From an uncultured Bacteroidales bacterium (lineage in GTDB: Bacteria; Bacteroidota; Bacteroidia; Bacteroidales; FEN-979), in the NCBI GenBank assembly GCA_903959905.1, contig CAJBYO010000077.1, positions 1 to 64,000 on the forward strand: a DNA stretch of 64,000 nucleotides. Reading direction: 5' to 3'. The notes under the pieces are model-generated. The model was not told where the DNA came from. It was given only the letters and a program-made list of their open reading frames with translations, and did no database searches. A program made the position numbers and the translations under genes. This document shows, piece by piece, positions 53,061-60,507 of this stretch (position 1 is its first letter; the number at the start of each line of letters is the position of its first letter).

Positions 53061-54215
53061 CTCCAAATAATGCTCCCTCACCCCAAACATCTCCTTCAGC
53101 ACCCGGATGCTTTCCAGGCTTTTTTTCTTTGCAGCTGGCGTGATGGTTGTTTTCCTGCCGACGATCATCAGGTTTTTGGCGGTATGTTCAGAGGAGATAA
53201 ATTCAAATACCTGCGTTTTGTAGCCTTGTGACTCCATGATAAGCGCCCTGATGCCGTCTGTAACGATCTCAGCCTGTCTTTCTTCCAGGATGCCATGTTT
53301 TGTGATGGAACTGAAGGCCCCGGCGACTTTAAAATCCTTCCTGACCTGCTTATGGCAGCAGGGTGCACACACAATGAGTGATGCGCCGGAGGTAATTCCC
53401 CTGTAAATGGCATCATCTGTTGCCGTATCACAGGCATGAAGTGCGATTAAAATATCAACTTTGTCAAGAATGGCATCCCGGATGTTGCCCTTGATAAACT
53501 TTAAGCCCTTAAAAGCTGCTTTACCGGCAATTTCATTGCAAAGCTTAACCAGTTCTGGCCTTGTTTCCACGCCAGTCATCACAGGTTCTGCAGCATTCGA
53601 TTTTACCAGGTAATCATAGAGGGCAAACGTAAGGTATCCCTTGCCGGAACCCATGTCAGCCACATGAAATCCCGCCGGCAGGTTCAGGTCCCTGATAAAC
53701 GGGGAGAGGAGCTCGATGTACCTGTTGATCTGAAGATACTTGTCATTCATTTCGTGCCTGACCTCAAAGTTTGAATTCAGGACGCCAAGTTCTCTCAGGT
53801 AGATGTTGTTCTCAAAGGGGATGACCCGCTCTTTCAGCCGGTCGTGGCCGAAAGAATCAACCGGCTTCAGTTGCGGCTGGTTTGACCTGATCTTTACTTT
53901 TCCCTGGTCGGTAATGAGCACCCTGAATGTTTCCGCGGAAGAAAACAGGTCAGCGTTGAAGAAATCATCTGCAAGGGATGACCTGATCAGTACGATAGCC
54001 TCGTCAACACTGAAGTTTTTGGTGATATCCCTGGTTTTATACCGGTATACGAAATTCAGCCTGGTTCCTTTTTTAATTTCCAGCAGGGTGATGATGATGC
54101 TTTTCAGGTCGGAGGTGCGGTCGCGCTGATTACTCAGCACCAGTTTGATCAGCGATTTGTCGCCGGCCAGGCGGTTCAGTTTTTCAAAAAATACATTGAG
54201 GTTTTGATTTCCCAT
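53019..54215 (-). CDS. SAM-dependent methyltransferase (Methyltransf_32-like)
   Basis: 398 residues from the ATG at 54215 (a TTG at 54230 is less likely). The C-terminal half is a class I methyltransferase: HVADMGSGKGYLTFALYDYL (motif I) at about 190, MTGVETRPELVKLC, DILIALHACDTATDDA and APCCHKQVRKDF. This pattern with LHACDxATD and PCCHKQ is typical of Methyltransf_32 proteins, some of which act on RNA or protein. The N-terminal 180 residues are conserved-looking but unassigned. The last residues (DGCRVTGDA) come from the heptamer array, so the ancestral stop was probably a few codons earlier. It diverges from the patatin gene. Confidence 0.85.
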   Translation of the reverse strand: MGNQNLNVFFEKLNRLAGDKSLIKLVLSNQRDRTSDLKSIIITLLEIKKGTRLNFVYRYKTRDITKNFSVDEAIVLIRSSLADDFFNADLFSSAETFRVLITDQGKVKIRSNQPQLKPVDSFGHDRLKERVIPFENNIYLRELGVLNSNFEVRHEMNDKYLQINRYIELLSPFIRDLNLPAGFHVADMGSGKGYLTFALYDYLVKSNAAEPVMTGVETRPELVKLCNEIAGKAAFKGLKFIKGNIRDAILDKVDILIALHACDTATDDAIYRGITSGASLIVCAPCCHKQVRKDFKVAGAFSSITKHGILEERQAEIVTDGIRALIMESQGYKTQVFEFISSEHTAKNLMIVGRKTTITPAAKKKSLESIRVLKEMFGVREHYLEGLMRDGCRVTGDA

Positions 54216-54335
54216 GACGATGATGACCAATTCAGGGTGAAATTCATGTCGCAGTGTGCGAAATTATGACAAAACTAGGCAAAAATCGGGTGCACGATTT
54301 TAAGAATTGTTTATTTTCACGGCAAAAATGGCCCA

Positions 54336-56588
54336 ATGGAGAATCATTCCTGTTTTACCCGTCTGTTTCGTTCATTATTTATTCCGGTATTCCTGGTCCT
54401 GTTTTGTACCGGGGGAATATCAGCGCGGGCGGCAGATCCGTTGCCCGATACCCTGCGAAAGCGCCCCACCGTGGGGCTGGTGCTAAGCGGCGGCGGTGCC
54501 AAGGGATTTGCTTATATAGGGTTGCTGCGGGTGATCCAGGAAGTCGGGCTGCCCATCGATTATATCGGAGGGTCAAGTATCGGCAGCATCATTGGTGCAC
54601 TATATGCCATCGGATACCATCCCGATACGATCGTAAAAATGATACGGGGCCAGAACTGGGATGCGCTGCTCAAGGATGTAACCGACCGGAAATATGTGGC
54701 ATACGATGAAAAGGGAATCGGAGAAAAAACAATTGTAAACCTGCCACTCAAAAACAAGAAGCTGGGAATATCGTCCATGTACCAGGGTCAGGAGGTTAGC
54801 CTCCTGTTGAACAGGTTTTATTCCCCGGTTTATAAAGTCACCGATTTTACAAAGTTTCAAACCCCGTTCCTGTGCATCGGTACCAACCTGTTTACGGGCG
54901 AAGCGGTCACACTCAACAAGGGATACCTTCCCATGGCTATCCGTGCCAGCATGTCAATCCCGGGTTATTTTGAGCCAACGGATTACATGGGCTACTATCT
55001 CGTTGACGGTGGAGTGGTGAACAATTACCCTGTCAAGGAGGTGAAGGAAATGGGGGCGGAGGTCATTGTGGGGGGAGATGTTCAATCGGGGCTTCACACC
55101 ACAAGGGAAGAACTTGGCTCGCTGACTGCCATCATTGACCAGATCACCTCATTCTCCAGGATCAGGGCAAATGAGATCGGCGACAGCCTCACCAACCTGA
55201 AAGTGCGGATTAAAATGTCATACGGCATGATGGATTTTAACCAGTATGATTCCATCATGGCGGTTGGCGAGCGAATTGCCCGTCAGCATTATAAGGAGCT
55301 CAAGGCACTGGCTGATTCGCTCAATGCCATCAGGTTTAAGCCGTTAAAAAAATATACGGCCTCACCTCTTACCTCAGTCCAGGTTGACAGCCTCATCATC
55401 AGGGGGAACAGGAAAATGCATAACAGCTATTTTACCAGCATCTTCGGCGGGTTCAGTCACAGGAAGGTGACCATTGATGAGATAGAGCGGGACATCAGGC
55501 TTACTTACGGTTCCGGCTATTTTGACCGGGTTACCTATGACCTTGAATACCTGAACGGGAAAACCAGCCTCGTGATCAATGCCGCAGAGGGAGGTCCGGG
55601 AGAGGTGTCGGCCGGGGTACATTATGACAGCGATTATGGTATCAGCCTGACCCTGGCCGGAACATTCCGGAACATCCTTGGAACCAATTCAAAATTGTTT
55701 GCCGATGTCAATGTTGCCGTCAACCCTAGGGTAAGGGCGGTTTACCTGCTGGGCCTCGGAGGCCAGGCAGCTGTTGGTGCAAGCGCGGAATATTATACAT
55801 TCCAGGTTGACACATACACCAAAGACGTTAAAGACAACAAATTCAACCTGACCAATTTCAAAGGTTCACTTTTTTTCAATTACAATTTCAGGAACATGCT
55901 GAACCTGAAGGCAGGCCTTGAATATGAATATTTCCGGTTCAGGCAGGATATTGTTATTGACAGCATTTTTGTGCCGTTCGGGGAGTTTTCAAGCTATGGC
56001 AACGTTTTCGTTTCCCTCAATGCAGACACCCGCGACAGGACCACCTATCCGACAAAGGGGGTCAAGGCATCGCTGCGGGCTGAATATGTCATGCCTTTTT
56101 CAAAGAACTGGACACAAGAACTTTTTACAAACTCAGGGATCATCAGCCTGAAATTTGACGACAACATTGCGCTTTCACGGCGGTTTGTATTGCAACCGGG
56201 CATTTTTGCGGGTGCAACCCTGAATACCGACGGGAACCCGCCCCTGCAGCATATGTTCGGACTGGGCGGGCTGACACAGGATAATTATATTGAATCGTTT
56301 GTCCCCTTCACCGGGATGCATTTTATCCAGAGATTCGGCTATTACTCGCTGGTTGGACGTGTAAAACTGCAGTGCAATGTATATAAAAAAATATACCTGA
56401 ACCTGAGAGCTGATGCCGGTGGCAATGAAGGGTCCTTTGATGAGCTGTTTAAGGCAAACAATTTTCTTGCCGGGTACGGTGTTACAGCCGGATACGACAG
56501 TTTTATCGGTCCGCTTGAATTCTCCGTCATGGGGTCAAATATCAACCCCGGGGTGATGTTGTTTTTGAATTTCGGGTATTGGTTTTGA
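54336..56588 (+). CDS. Patatin-like phospholipase fused to outer-membrane beta-barrel
   Basis: 750 residues. Signal peptide about 1-31 (SLFIPVFLVLFCTGGISARAA). Residues about 45-250 are a patatin phospholipase domain with the oxyanion loop GLVLSGGGAKGFAYIG, catalytic serine in GSSIGS (about 80) and catalytic aspartate in DGGVVNNYP (about 223). A POTRA-like domain follows (345-420, VQVDSLIIRGNRKMHNSYF), then a BamA/surface-antigen-type 16-strand barrel to the C-terminus, which ends in the aromatic FGYWF. This layout resembles type Vd (PlpD-like) proteins, where the lipase is carried to the surface by its own barrel. Lipid substrate unknown. Its stop TGA merges into a heptamer array. Confidence 0.92.
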   Translation: MENHSCFTRLFRSLFIPVFLVLFCTGGISARAADPLPDTLRKRPTVGLVLSGGGAKGFAYIGLLRVIQEVGLPIDYIGGSSIGSIIGALYAIGYHPDTIVKMIRGQNWDALLKDVTDRKYVAYDEKGIGEKTIVNLPLKNKKLGISSMYQGQEVSLLLNRFYSPVYKVTDFTKFQTPFLCIGTNLFTGEAVTLNKGYLPMAIRASMSIPGYFEPTDYMGYYLVDGGVVNNYPVKEVKEMGAEVIVGGDVQSGLHTTREELGSLTAIIDQITSFSRIRANEIGDSLTNLKVRIKMSYGMMDFNQYDSIMAVGERIARQHYKELKALADSLNAIRFKPLKKYTASPLTSVQVDSLIIRGNRKMHNSYFTSIFGGFSHRKVTIDEIERDIRLTYGSGYFDRVTYDLEYLNGKTSLVINAAEGGPGEVSAGVHYDSDYGISLTLAGTFRNILGTNSKLFADVNVAVNPRVRAVYLLGLGGQAAVGASAEYYTFQVDTYTKDVKDNKFNLTNFKGSLFFNYNFRNMLNLKAGLEYEYFRFRQDIVIDSIFVPFGEFSSYGNVFVSLNADTRDRTTYPTKGVKASLRAEYVMPFSKNWTQELFTNSGIISLKFDDNIALSRRFVLQPGIFAGATLNTDGNPPLQHMFGLGGLTQDNYIESFVPFTGMHFIQRFGYYSLVGRVKLQCNVYKKIYLNLRADAGGNEGSFDELFKANNFLAGYGVTAGYDSFIGPLEFSVMGSNINPGVMLFLNFGYWF

Positions 56589-56716
56589 CGTGACGGGTGA
56601 CGGGTGACGCGTGACGGGTGACGCGTGACGCGTGACGGGTGACGCGTGACGCGTGACGGGTGACGGGTGACGGGTGACGGGTGACAGGCGACAGGTGACG
56701 CGTGACTGGTGATGCG
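56586..56716. repeat. Heptamer array (about 18 units), plus-strand sense TGACGSG
   Basis: TGACGGG/TGACGCG units with TGACAGG, CGACAGG, TGACTGG and TGATGCG at the far end, where they decay. The patatin gene's TGA (56586-56588) is the first element. Units read TGAC on the plus strand, in the sense of that gene. Confidence 0.93.
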
Positions 56717-56720
56717 AAAG

Positions 56721-57098
56721 TTATGACAGTTGAGAGGAGATTTTGCTTTTGATAGCTATGATCAAGCCTGCCAGCATTCTCCTTATTCTGTCCGGTGATA
56801 TTTTTTCCAGATCAGCGGAAGAAAGGTATCCGAGCCGGGCTGAGATTTCCAGCTGTGTTTCAATTTCCGATAAGGATCCAAGAGAAATGTACAGAAATTG
56901 CAGGAACTCTTTTGACTGATTCCGTGCAGATCCTTCTGCAATATTGGAACAAATGGAGTCCCCTGCACGGCGTAATTGGGAAGTCAGTCCGAATTTTTCC
57001 TGATCCGGGAAATTCTCAGTGAGTCTGTAAAGATCAATGGTCAAGTCCATGGATGCCTTCCAGACATCCAGGTCGTGATGGGTTTTAATAGTTTTCAT
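56721..57098 (-). CDS. Four-helix-bundle protein (S23 / 23S rRNA-IVS family)
   Basis: 125 residues, all helical. Family marks: DLDVWKASMDLTIDLYRLTENFP, FGLTSQLRRAGDSICSNIAEG and FLQFLYISLGSLSEIETQLEIS. Members occur inside intervening sequences of 23S rRNA and, as Avd, beside diversity-generating retroelements; most others have no known role. No reverse transcriptase or rRNA gene is found near. The gene is flanked by two heptamer arrays in inverted orientation (56586-56716 and 57159-57263), so gene plus arrays looks like an insert. Confidence 0.88.
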   Translation of the reverse strand: MKTIKTHHDLDVWKASMDLTIDLYRLTENFPDQEKFGLTSQLRRAGDSICSNIAEGSARNQSKEFLQFLYISLGSLSEIETQLEISARLGYLSSADLEKISPDRIRRMLAGLIIAIKSKISSQLS

Positions 57099-57158
57099 GG
57101 GCGAATTTTCTGCTTAATCAGAGAGAACGCAAAAGGTATCAACCCTGTTAATAACTTT

Positions 57159-57263
57159 TCACCCATCACCCATCACCCGTCACCTGTCACGCGTCACCCG
57201 TCACGCGTCACCTGTCACCCGTCACCTGTCACGCGTCACGCGTCACCCGTCACCCGTCACGCT
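57159..57263. repeat. Heptamer array (15 units)
   Basis: TCACCCA twice, then TCACCCG, TCACCTG and TCACGCG units, the last (TCACGCT) overlapping the stop codon of corA at 57262-57264. On the minus strand, the corA sense strand, it reads TGACGSG. Confidence 0.93.
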
Positions 57264-58206
57264 AAAGTATTCTCCGCCGCTTAAACCACCAGAAAATCAC
57301 CACGCAAATCGCCACCATTACAGCCAGGATCAACGGGTAGCCAAGTCTCCACCTGAGCTCAGGCATGAAGTCAAAATTCATCCCGTAAATGCCGGCAATA
57401 AAGGTAAGCGGCATGAAGAAAACGGAGAAGATGGTAAGCAACTTCATCACATCGTTCGTTTTCAGCGACACGATGGAGAGGTAGATGTTAGAAAGGTTGG
57501 CAGAATCATCGTGGGTTTCATCAAAACTCAGGCTCAGTTTCTGGATGAGGTCCTTCACATCCTGCAGGGCGCTTGCATCTTTTTCGGTGGTGAGATGCTG
57601 GCTGATGACATCTTTCGACAGACTGATGATCCTGCGGTTGAGGCGGCACGTATTTTTCAGGTAGTACAGCCTTTCCAGCGTGATCCTGGTTTGTTTTCCC
57701 ATGAAAACCAGCTTTTCCATCCGGTCAATCTTTTCAGAGAGGCTCTCGGCATTGGCCTCATACGATTTTACCGCGTAATACATGATCTTGGTGACAATCT
57801 CTGAGGTTTCGCTGATGATGCCGGTCTCCAGGTACTTTAACCTGATCTCTTCTATGAGGGCCGCATGAACCCGGTGAACGGTGAAGATTACCTTTTCATT
57901 ATAAAAGATAGCCACTTTATGGCTCATCTCCTGGATTGACGAAGGATTCCTCGCCGTCTCGTCATACACCCTCAGTATGATGAAGGTGAAGTCGGGCAAA
58001 GTCTCTTTTTTAGGGAGATGGGCCGGCTCAAGGCAGTCGGCAAGGGTGTGATAATCGAGGTGAAACTGTTTTGAATACTCTTTCAGTTCCTCCGGGGTGG
58101 GATCTGTAATGTCAACCCAGTTTACATGATCACTGCTCCATATTGATCTATTCTGTTTTTCAGTCATTTTCTTTACCAATTGAATCGTAGTTTTTGCCGT
58201 CTTCAT
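57262..58206 (-). CDS. corA: CorA-family magnesium/cobalt transporter
   Basis: 314 residues. A large cytoplasmic alpha/beta N-terminal domain and long helix are followed by two C-terminal membrane segments. The signature GMN motif is present as YGMNFDFMPEL between the segments, in the selectivity loop. The C-terminus ends in a basic WWFKRRRIL tail as in most CorA proteins. It imports Mg2+ (and Co2+) as a pentamer in the inner membrane. It is the last gene of a likely operon with the HTH and membrane-protein genes (gaps of 22 and 3 bases). Confidence 0.92.
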   Translation of the reverse strand: MKTAKTTIQLVKKMTEKQNRSIWSSDHVNWVDITDPTPEELKEYSKQFHLDYHTLADCLEPAHLPKKETLPDFTFIILRVYDETARNPSSIQEMSHKVAIFYNEKVIFTVHRVHAALIEEIRLKYLETGIISETSEIVTKIMYYAVKSYEANAESLSEKIDRMEKLVFMGKQTRITLERLYYLKNTCRLNRRIISLSKDVISQHLTTEKDASALQDVKDLIQKLSLSFDETHDDSANLSNIYLSIVSLKTNDVMKLLTIFSVFFMPLTFIAGIYGMNFDFMPELRWRLGYPLILAVMVAICVVIFWWFKRRRIL

Positions 58207-58228
58207 TATTTGCCGTTCACAGGCAAAA

Positions 58229-58423
58229 CTACATATTTATATATTCAGAAAATTTCCCGTCGATATGCTGGTTAAACCACCTGTCAATTATTGATTTCCT
58301 GAAACGCCACTCTTTGCCGAGTTTCGCTGCCGGAATTTTCCCGTCCTGGGCCCAGGTATAGATCGTTTGTGGTTTGAGTTTCAGGTAGCCGGCTACCTCC
58401 TCCAGTGTCATAATGTCGTCCAT
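58229..58423 (-). CDS. Small HTH (excisionase/MerR-like, HTH_17) DNA-binding protein
   Basis: 64 residues. MTLEEVAGYLKLKPQTIYTWAQDGKIPAAKLGKEWRFRKS is split here into its parts: a helix-turn-helix (EEVAGYLKLKPQTIYTW) and the wing (KIPAAKLGKEWRF) that define the helix_turn_helix_17/excisionase family. The last ten residues contain FSEYINM. The partner and target are unknown. It lies between a membrane-protein gene and corA, so it may control this small operon. Confidence 0.88.
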   Translation of the reverse strand: MDDIMTLEEVAGYLKLKPQTIYTWAQDGKIPAAKLGKEWRFRKSIIDRWFNQHIDGKFSEYINM

Positions 58424-58426
58424 AAA

Positions 58427-59215
58427 TTATTTATTGATCTGATTTAATATTCTATCTGCCCCGTCGGAAATTTTACCTGTTGTGTCAGCAGGTTTCACGA
58501 TGGTTGCTGGCACATCCCGTTTCACCGGATCAGCTGTGGTGATCAGTTGCTGAACAGAGTAAATGATAGCCGTGTAGAAATTGCCTTCATATTTCCGGAA
58601 CAATTTAAACTCCTCATTCTTTTCACATAAGAACGGACGAAGGTTCCATGCCAGCTGAATTCCTACAAAAGCCAGGATAATGATCCAGATCCTGAAAACA
58701 GTGACTCCAATTTGCGGATATATGCTTTTGGTTTCACAGGCGTATTTCAGTGCATCAACCATGAGGCGCATTCCGAAAATGCCGGCAAAAATGAAAATGG
58801 CCACATGCAGGAGCTGAAGAAAATGATAATTCCCGCCTGTGACCTGGAAAACAACTACAATCGGGGCAAACGATACTGCAATGGTTGCCGTGAGCACTAC
58901 CCCGCTCAGTACGATTACGATCATCTGCCTGAAACTCATTTTTGAACCGAGCACTTGCTGGATGATAAAAAAGGAGGGGAAACAGATCACCACCGATGAT
59001 AAGAAAAGGACGATGACCTTCATGCCGGTCACGACAGATTGCAGGAAACTGTGATAACTGCCCATGACCATGCCATACAGAAATGCAAATCCGCAAATAA
59101 GTAATAGTTGATTAATTATCAACCGGTTGGACTGCTGTTTGTTGATGTCGCTAAAATAGGATTCCTTGTTCTGGAAAATCCTGAATACTTCTGTTATCCC
59201 TGTGAAATTTCTCAT
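58427..59215 (-). CDS. Multi-pass membrane protein of unknown function (262 aa)
   Basis: Five or six hydrophobic segments (LLLICGFAFLYGMVMG, VIVLFLSSVVICFPSFFII, IVIVLSGVVLTATIAVSFA, LLHVAIFIFAGIFGM, IWIIILAFVGIQLAW). The N-terminal 35 residues are polar. The C-terminal tail is soluble, with FLCEKNEEFKLFRKYEG and a Thr/Asp-rich end. I recognise no named family; the helical layout is Yip1-like at best. First gene of a probable operon with the HTH protein and CorA. Confidence 0.75.
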   Translation of the reverse strand: MRNFTGITEVFRIFQNKESYFSDINKQQSNRLIINQLLLICGFAFLYGMVMGSYHSFLQSVVTGMKVIVLFLSSVVICFPSFFIIQQVLGSKMSFRQMIVIVLSGVVLTATIAVSFAPIVVVFQVTGGNYHFLQLLHVAIFIFAGIFGMRLMVDALKYACETKSIYPQIGVTVFRIWIIILAFVGIQLAWNLRPFLCEKNEEFKLFRKYEGNFYTAIIYSVQQLITTADPVKRDVPATIVKPADTTGKISDGADRILNQINK

Positions 59216-59237
59216 AATATTGGAGATTTGATTTCCA

Positions 59238-59245
59238 CAAAGATA
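59238..59245 (-). promoter_or_regulatory. -7 box of the membrane protein - HTH - corA operon
   Basis: TATCTTTG on the minus strand, exact TAnnTTTG, 22 bases before the start at 59215. No clear -33 box. Confidence 0.45.
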
Positions 59246-59328
59246 ATACTTATATTACTGTTTGATACTGTTTGTTGATATATGTTATTAAATATTGGGT
59301 AAAATATCTGCTTTATCTGCTTAATCCG

Positions 59329-59377
59329 TCACCTGTCACGCGTCACCCGTCACATGTCACGCGTCACGCGTCACGCC
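59329..59377. repeat. Heptamer array (7 units)
   Basis: TCACCTG, TCACGCG, TCACCCG, TCACATG, TCACGCG twice, TCACGCC. It ends 1 base from the superoxide dismutase stop codon (59379-59381); the dismutase sense strand reads TGACGSG. Confidence 0.88.
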
Positions 59378-59378
59378 C

Positions 59379-60407
59379 CTAATGCCTGCACAACCCCTGT
59401 ATCGTATGAAACACGTCGTGTAATTCAGTCAGCTTTTTGGCAAGCGCCTTGTCACTGGCTTTCTTAGCCACCATCTGGTTTAATTCACCGGCGCCTTTAA
59501 CGAGGTCGTCAATTGATTTTCTGATCTCCGGGGTGTTGAATGAGGCGGGGATTTTTCCGGCCTGCAGTGCTTTGGCTTTCTCCAGGAATTCGCCGGAGCG
59601 TTCACGAATGGGCTTGAGATCGCCTTCTTCAGAAGGGTGAAATGTACCGGCCATGACCTCATGAAAGTTGCTTAACTCGGTCCAGGTCTCTTTTTCAATG
59701 GTCTTCAGGAGCGGGCTCACCAGGGCTTCGGTGTAATTTTTGTTGACGGCCTCCCAGTTCACCGCGGTGAGGATGGCGGTAAGGTAATCGGTGCGTTTGT
59801 TCTGGTACTTCAGGTAATAAGCGTGTTCCCAAACATCGATGCCAAGGACCGGCACCCCGCGGTTTGGAGATACATCCATGATCGGATTGTCCTGGTTTGG
59901 CGAGGAGCAAACGGCCAGTTTTTTCTCAGGAGTCACATACAACCATGCCCACCCGGATCCGAAGCGGGTGGAACCTGCTTTGTACAGGAGTTTGTTCAGG
60001 CTGTCGACCGAACCGAATGTGGCAATAACCGCTTTTCCAACTTCGCTTTGCGCGCTGAACGGACTGTTCAGGCCAAGGATGTTCCAGAAAAGCGAATGGT
60101 TGTAATGACCGCCGGCGTTGTTTTTGATCACTTCTTCAAATTCCCCGGCATACAGCATCAGTTCATCCAGTGTATAGCGTTCATCCTTGCTGCCTTTCAG
60201 GGCTGCATTGAGGTTCTTTACATAGGCAGCATGGTGCTTAGAATAGTGAATCTCCATGGTGGCGGCATCCACAACAGGCTCCAGCGCGCTGTAGGCATAA
60301 GGAAGTTTCGGCAATTCAAACGGGTATGTTTGCGCCTGAAGGTGGGCTGCTGACCCGGTGAAGTAAGCAAGAATCCCAATGATGGCGATATGTATTAAAT
60401 GTTTCAT
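59379..60407 (-). CDS. Exported Fe/Mn superoxide dismutase with C-terminal extension
   Basis: 342 residues, well above the ~200 of a normal Fe/Mn-SOD. An N-terminal signal peptide (MKHLIHIAIIGILAYF...LQAQ) sends it out of the cytoplasm. The SOD core spans about 29-230: HYSKHHAAYVKNLN (first metal His), NHSLFWNIL (second His), FGSGWAWLYV and the DVWEHAYYLKY motif with the Asp and His ligands. Residues 240-342 form a helical extension (EKAKALQAGKIPASF, LAKKLTELHDVFHTIQGLC) not part of a normal SOD. It would detoxify superoxide in the periplasm. Iron versus manganese use cannot be decided here. Confidence 0.9.
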   Translation of the reverse strand: MKHLIHIAIIGILAYFTGSAAHLQAQTYPFELPKLPYAYSALEPVVDAATMEIHYSKHHAAYVKNLNAALKGSKDERYTLDELMLYAGEFEEVIKNNAGGHYNHSLFWNILGLNSPFSAQSEVGKAVIATFGSVDSLNKLLYKAGSTRFGSGWAWLYVTPEKKLAVCSSPNQDNPIMDVSPNRGVPVLGIDVWEHAYYLKYQNKRTDYLTAILTAVNWEAVNKNYTEALVSPLLKTIEKETWTELSNFHEVMAGTFHPSEEGDLKPIRERSGEFLEKAKALQAGKIPASFNTPEIRKSIDDLVKGAGELNQMVAKKASDKALAKKLTELHDVFHTIQGLCRH

Positions 60408-60435
60408 AGTGTAATTTTCAAATGGTTATTTGTTA

Positions 60436-60467
60436 CAAATCTAAATAATATTTTCCCGCCACGCAAA
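60436..60467 (-). promoter_or_regulatory. Promoter of the superoxide dismutase gene
   Basis: On the minus strand TTTG (60467-60464), 20 bases, then TAGATTTG (60443-60436): exact matches to both boxes with correct spacing, giving a leader of about 22 nt. Confidence 0.65.
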
Positions 60468-60486
60468 TCCAGCCTTTTCTTTTCTG

Positions 60487-60507
60487 TCACGCGTCACCCG
60501 TCACGCG
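60487..60507. repeat. Short heptamer array (3 units) supplying a stop codon
   Basis: TCACGCG, TCACCCG, TCACGCG. The stop codon of the DUF2339 gene (minus, 60501-60503) and its last two residues (Asp-Ala) come from the third unit. Confidence 0.85.

Noticed and set aside
56721-57098. Avd of a diversity-generating retroelement
   Set aside because: No reverse transcriptase or template/variable repeat pair is found in the window.
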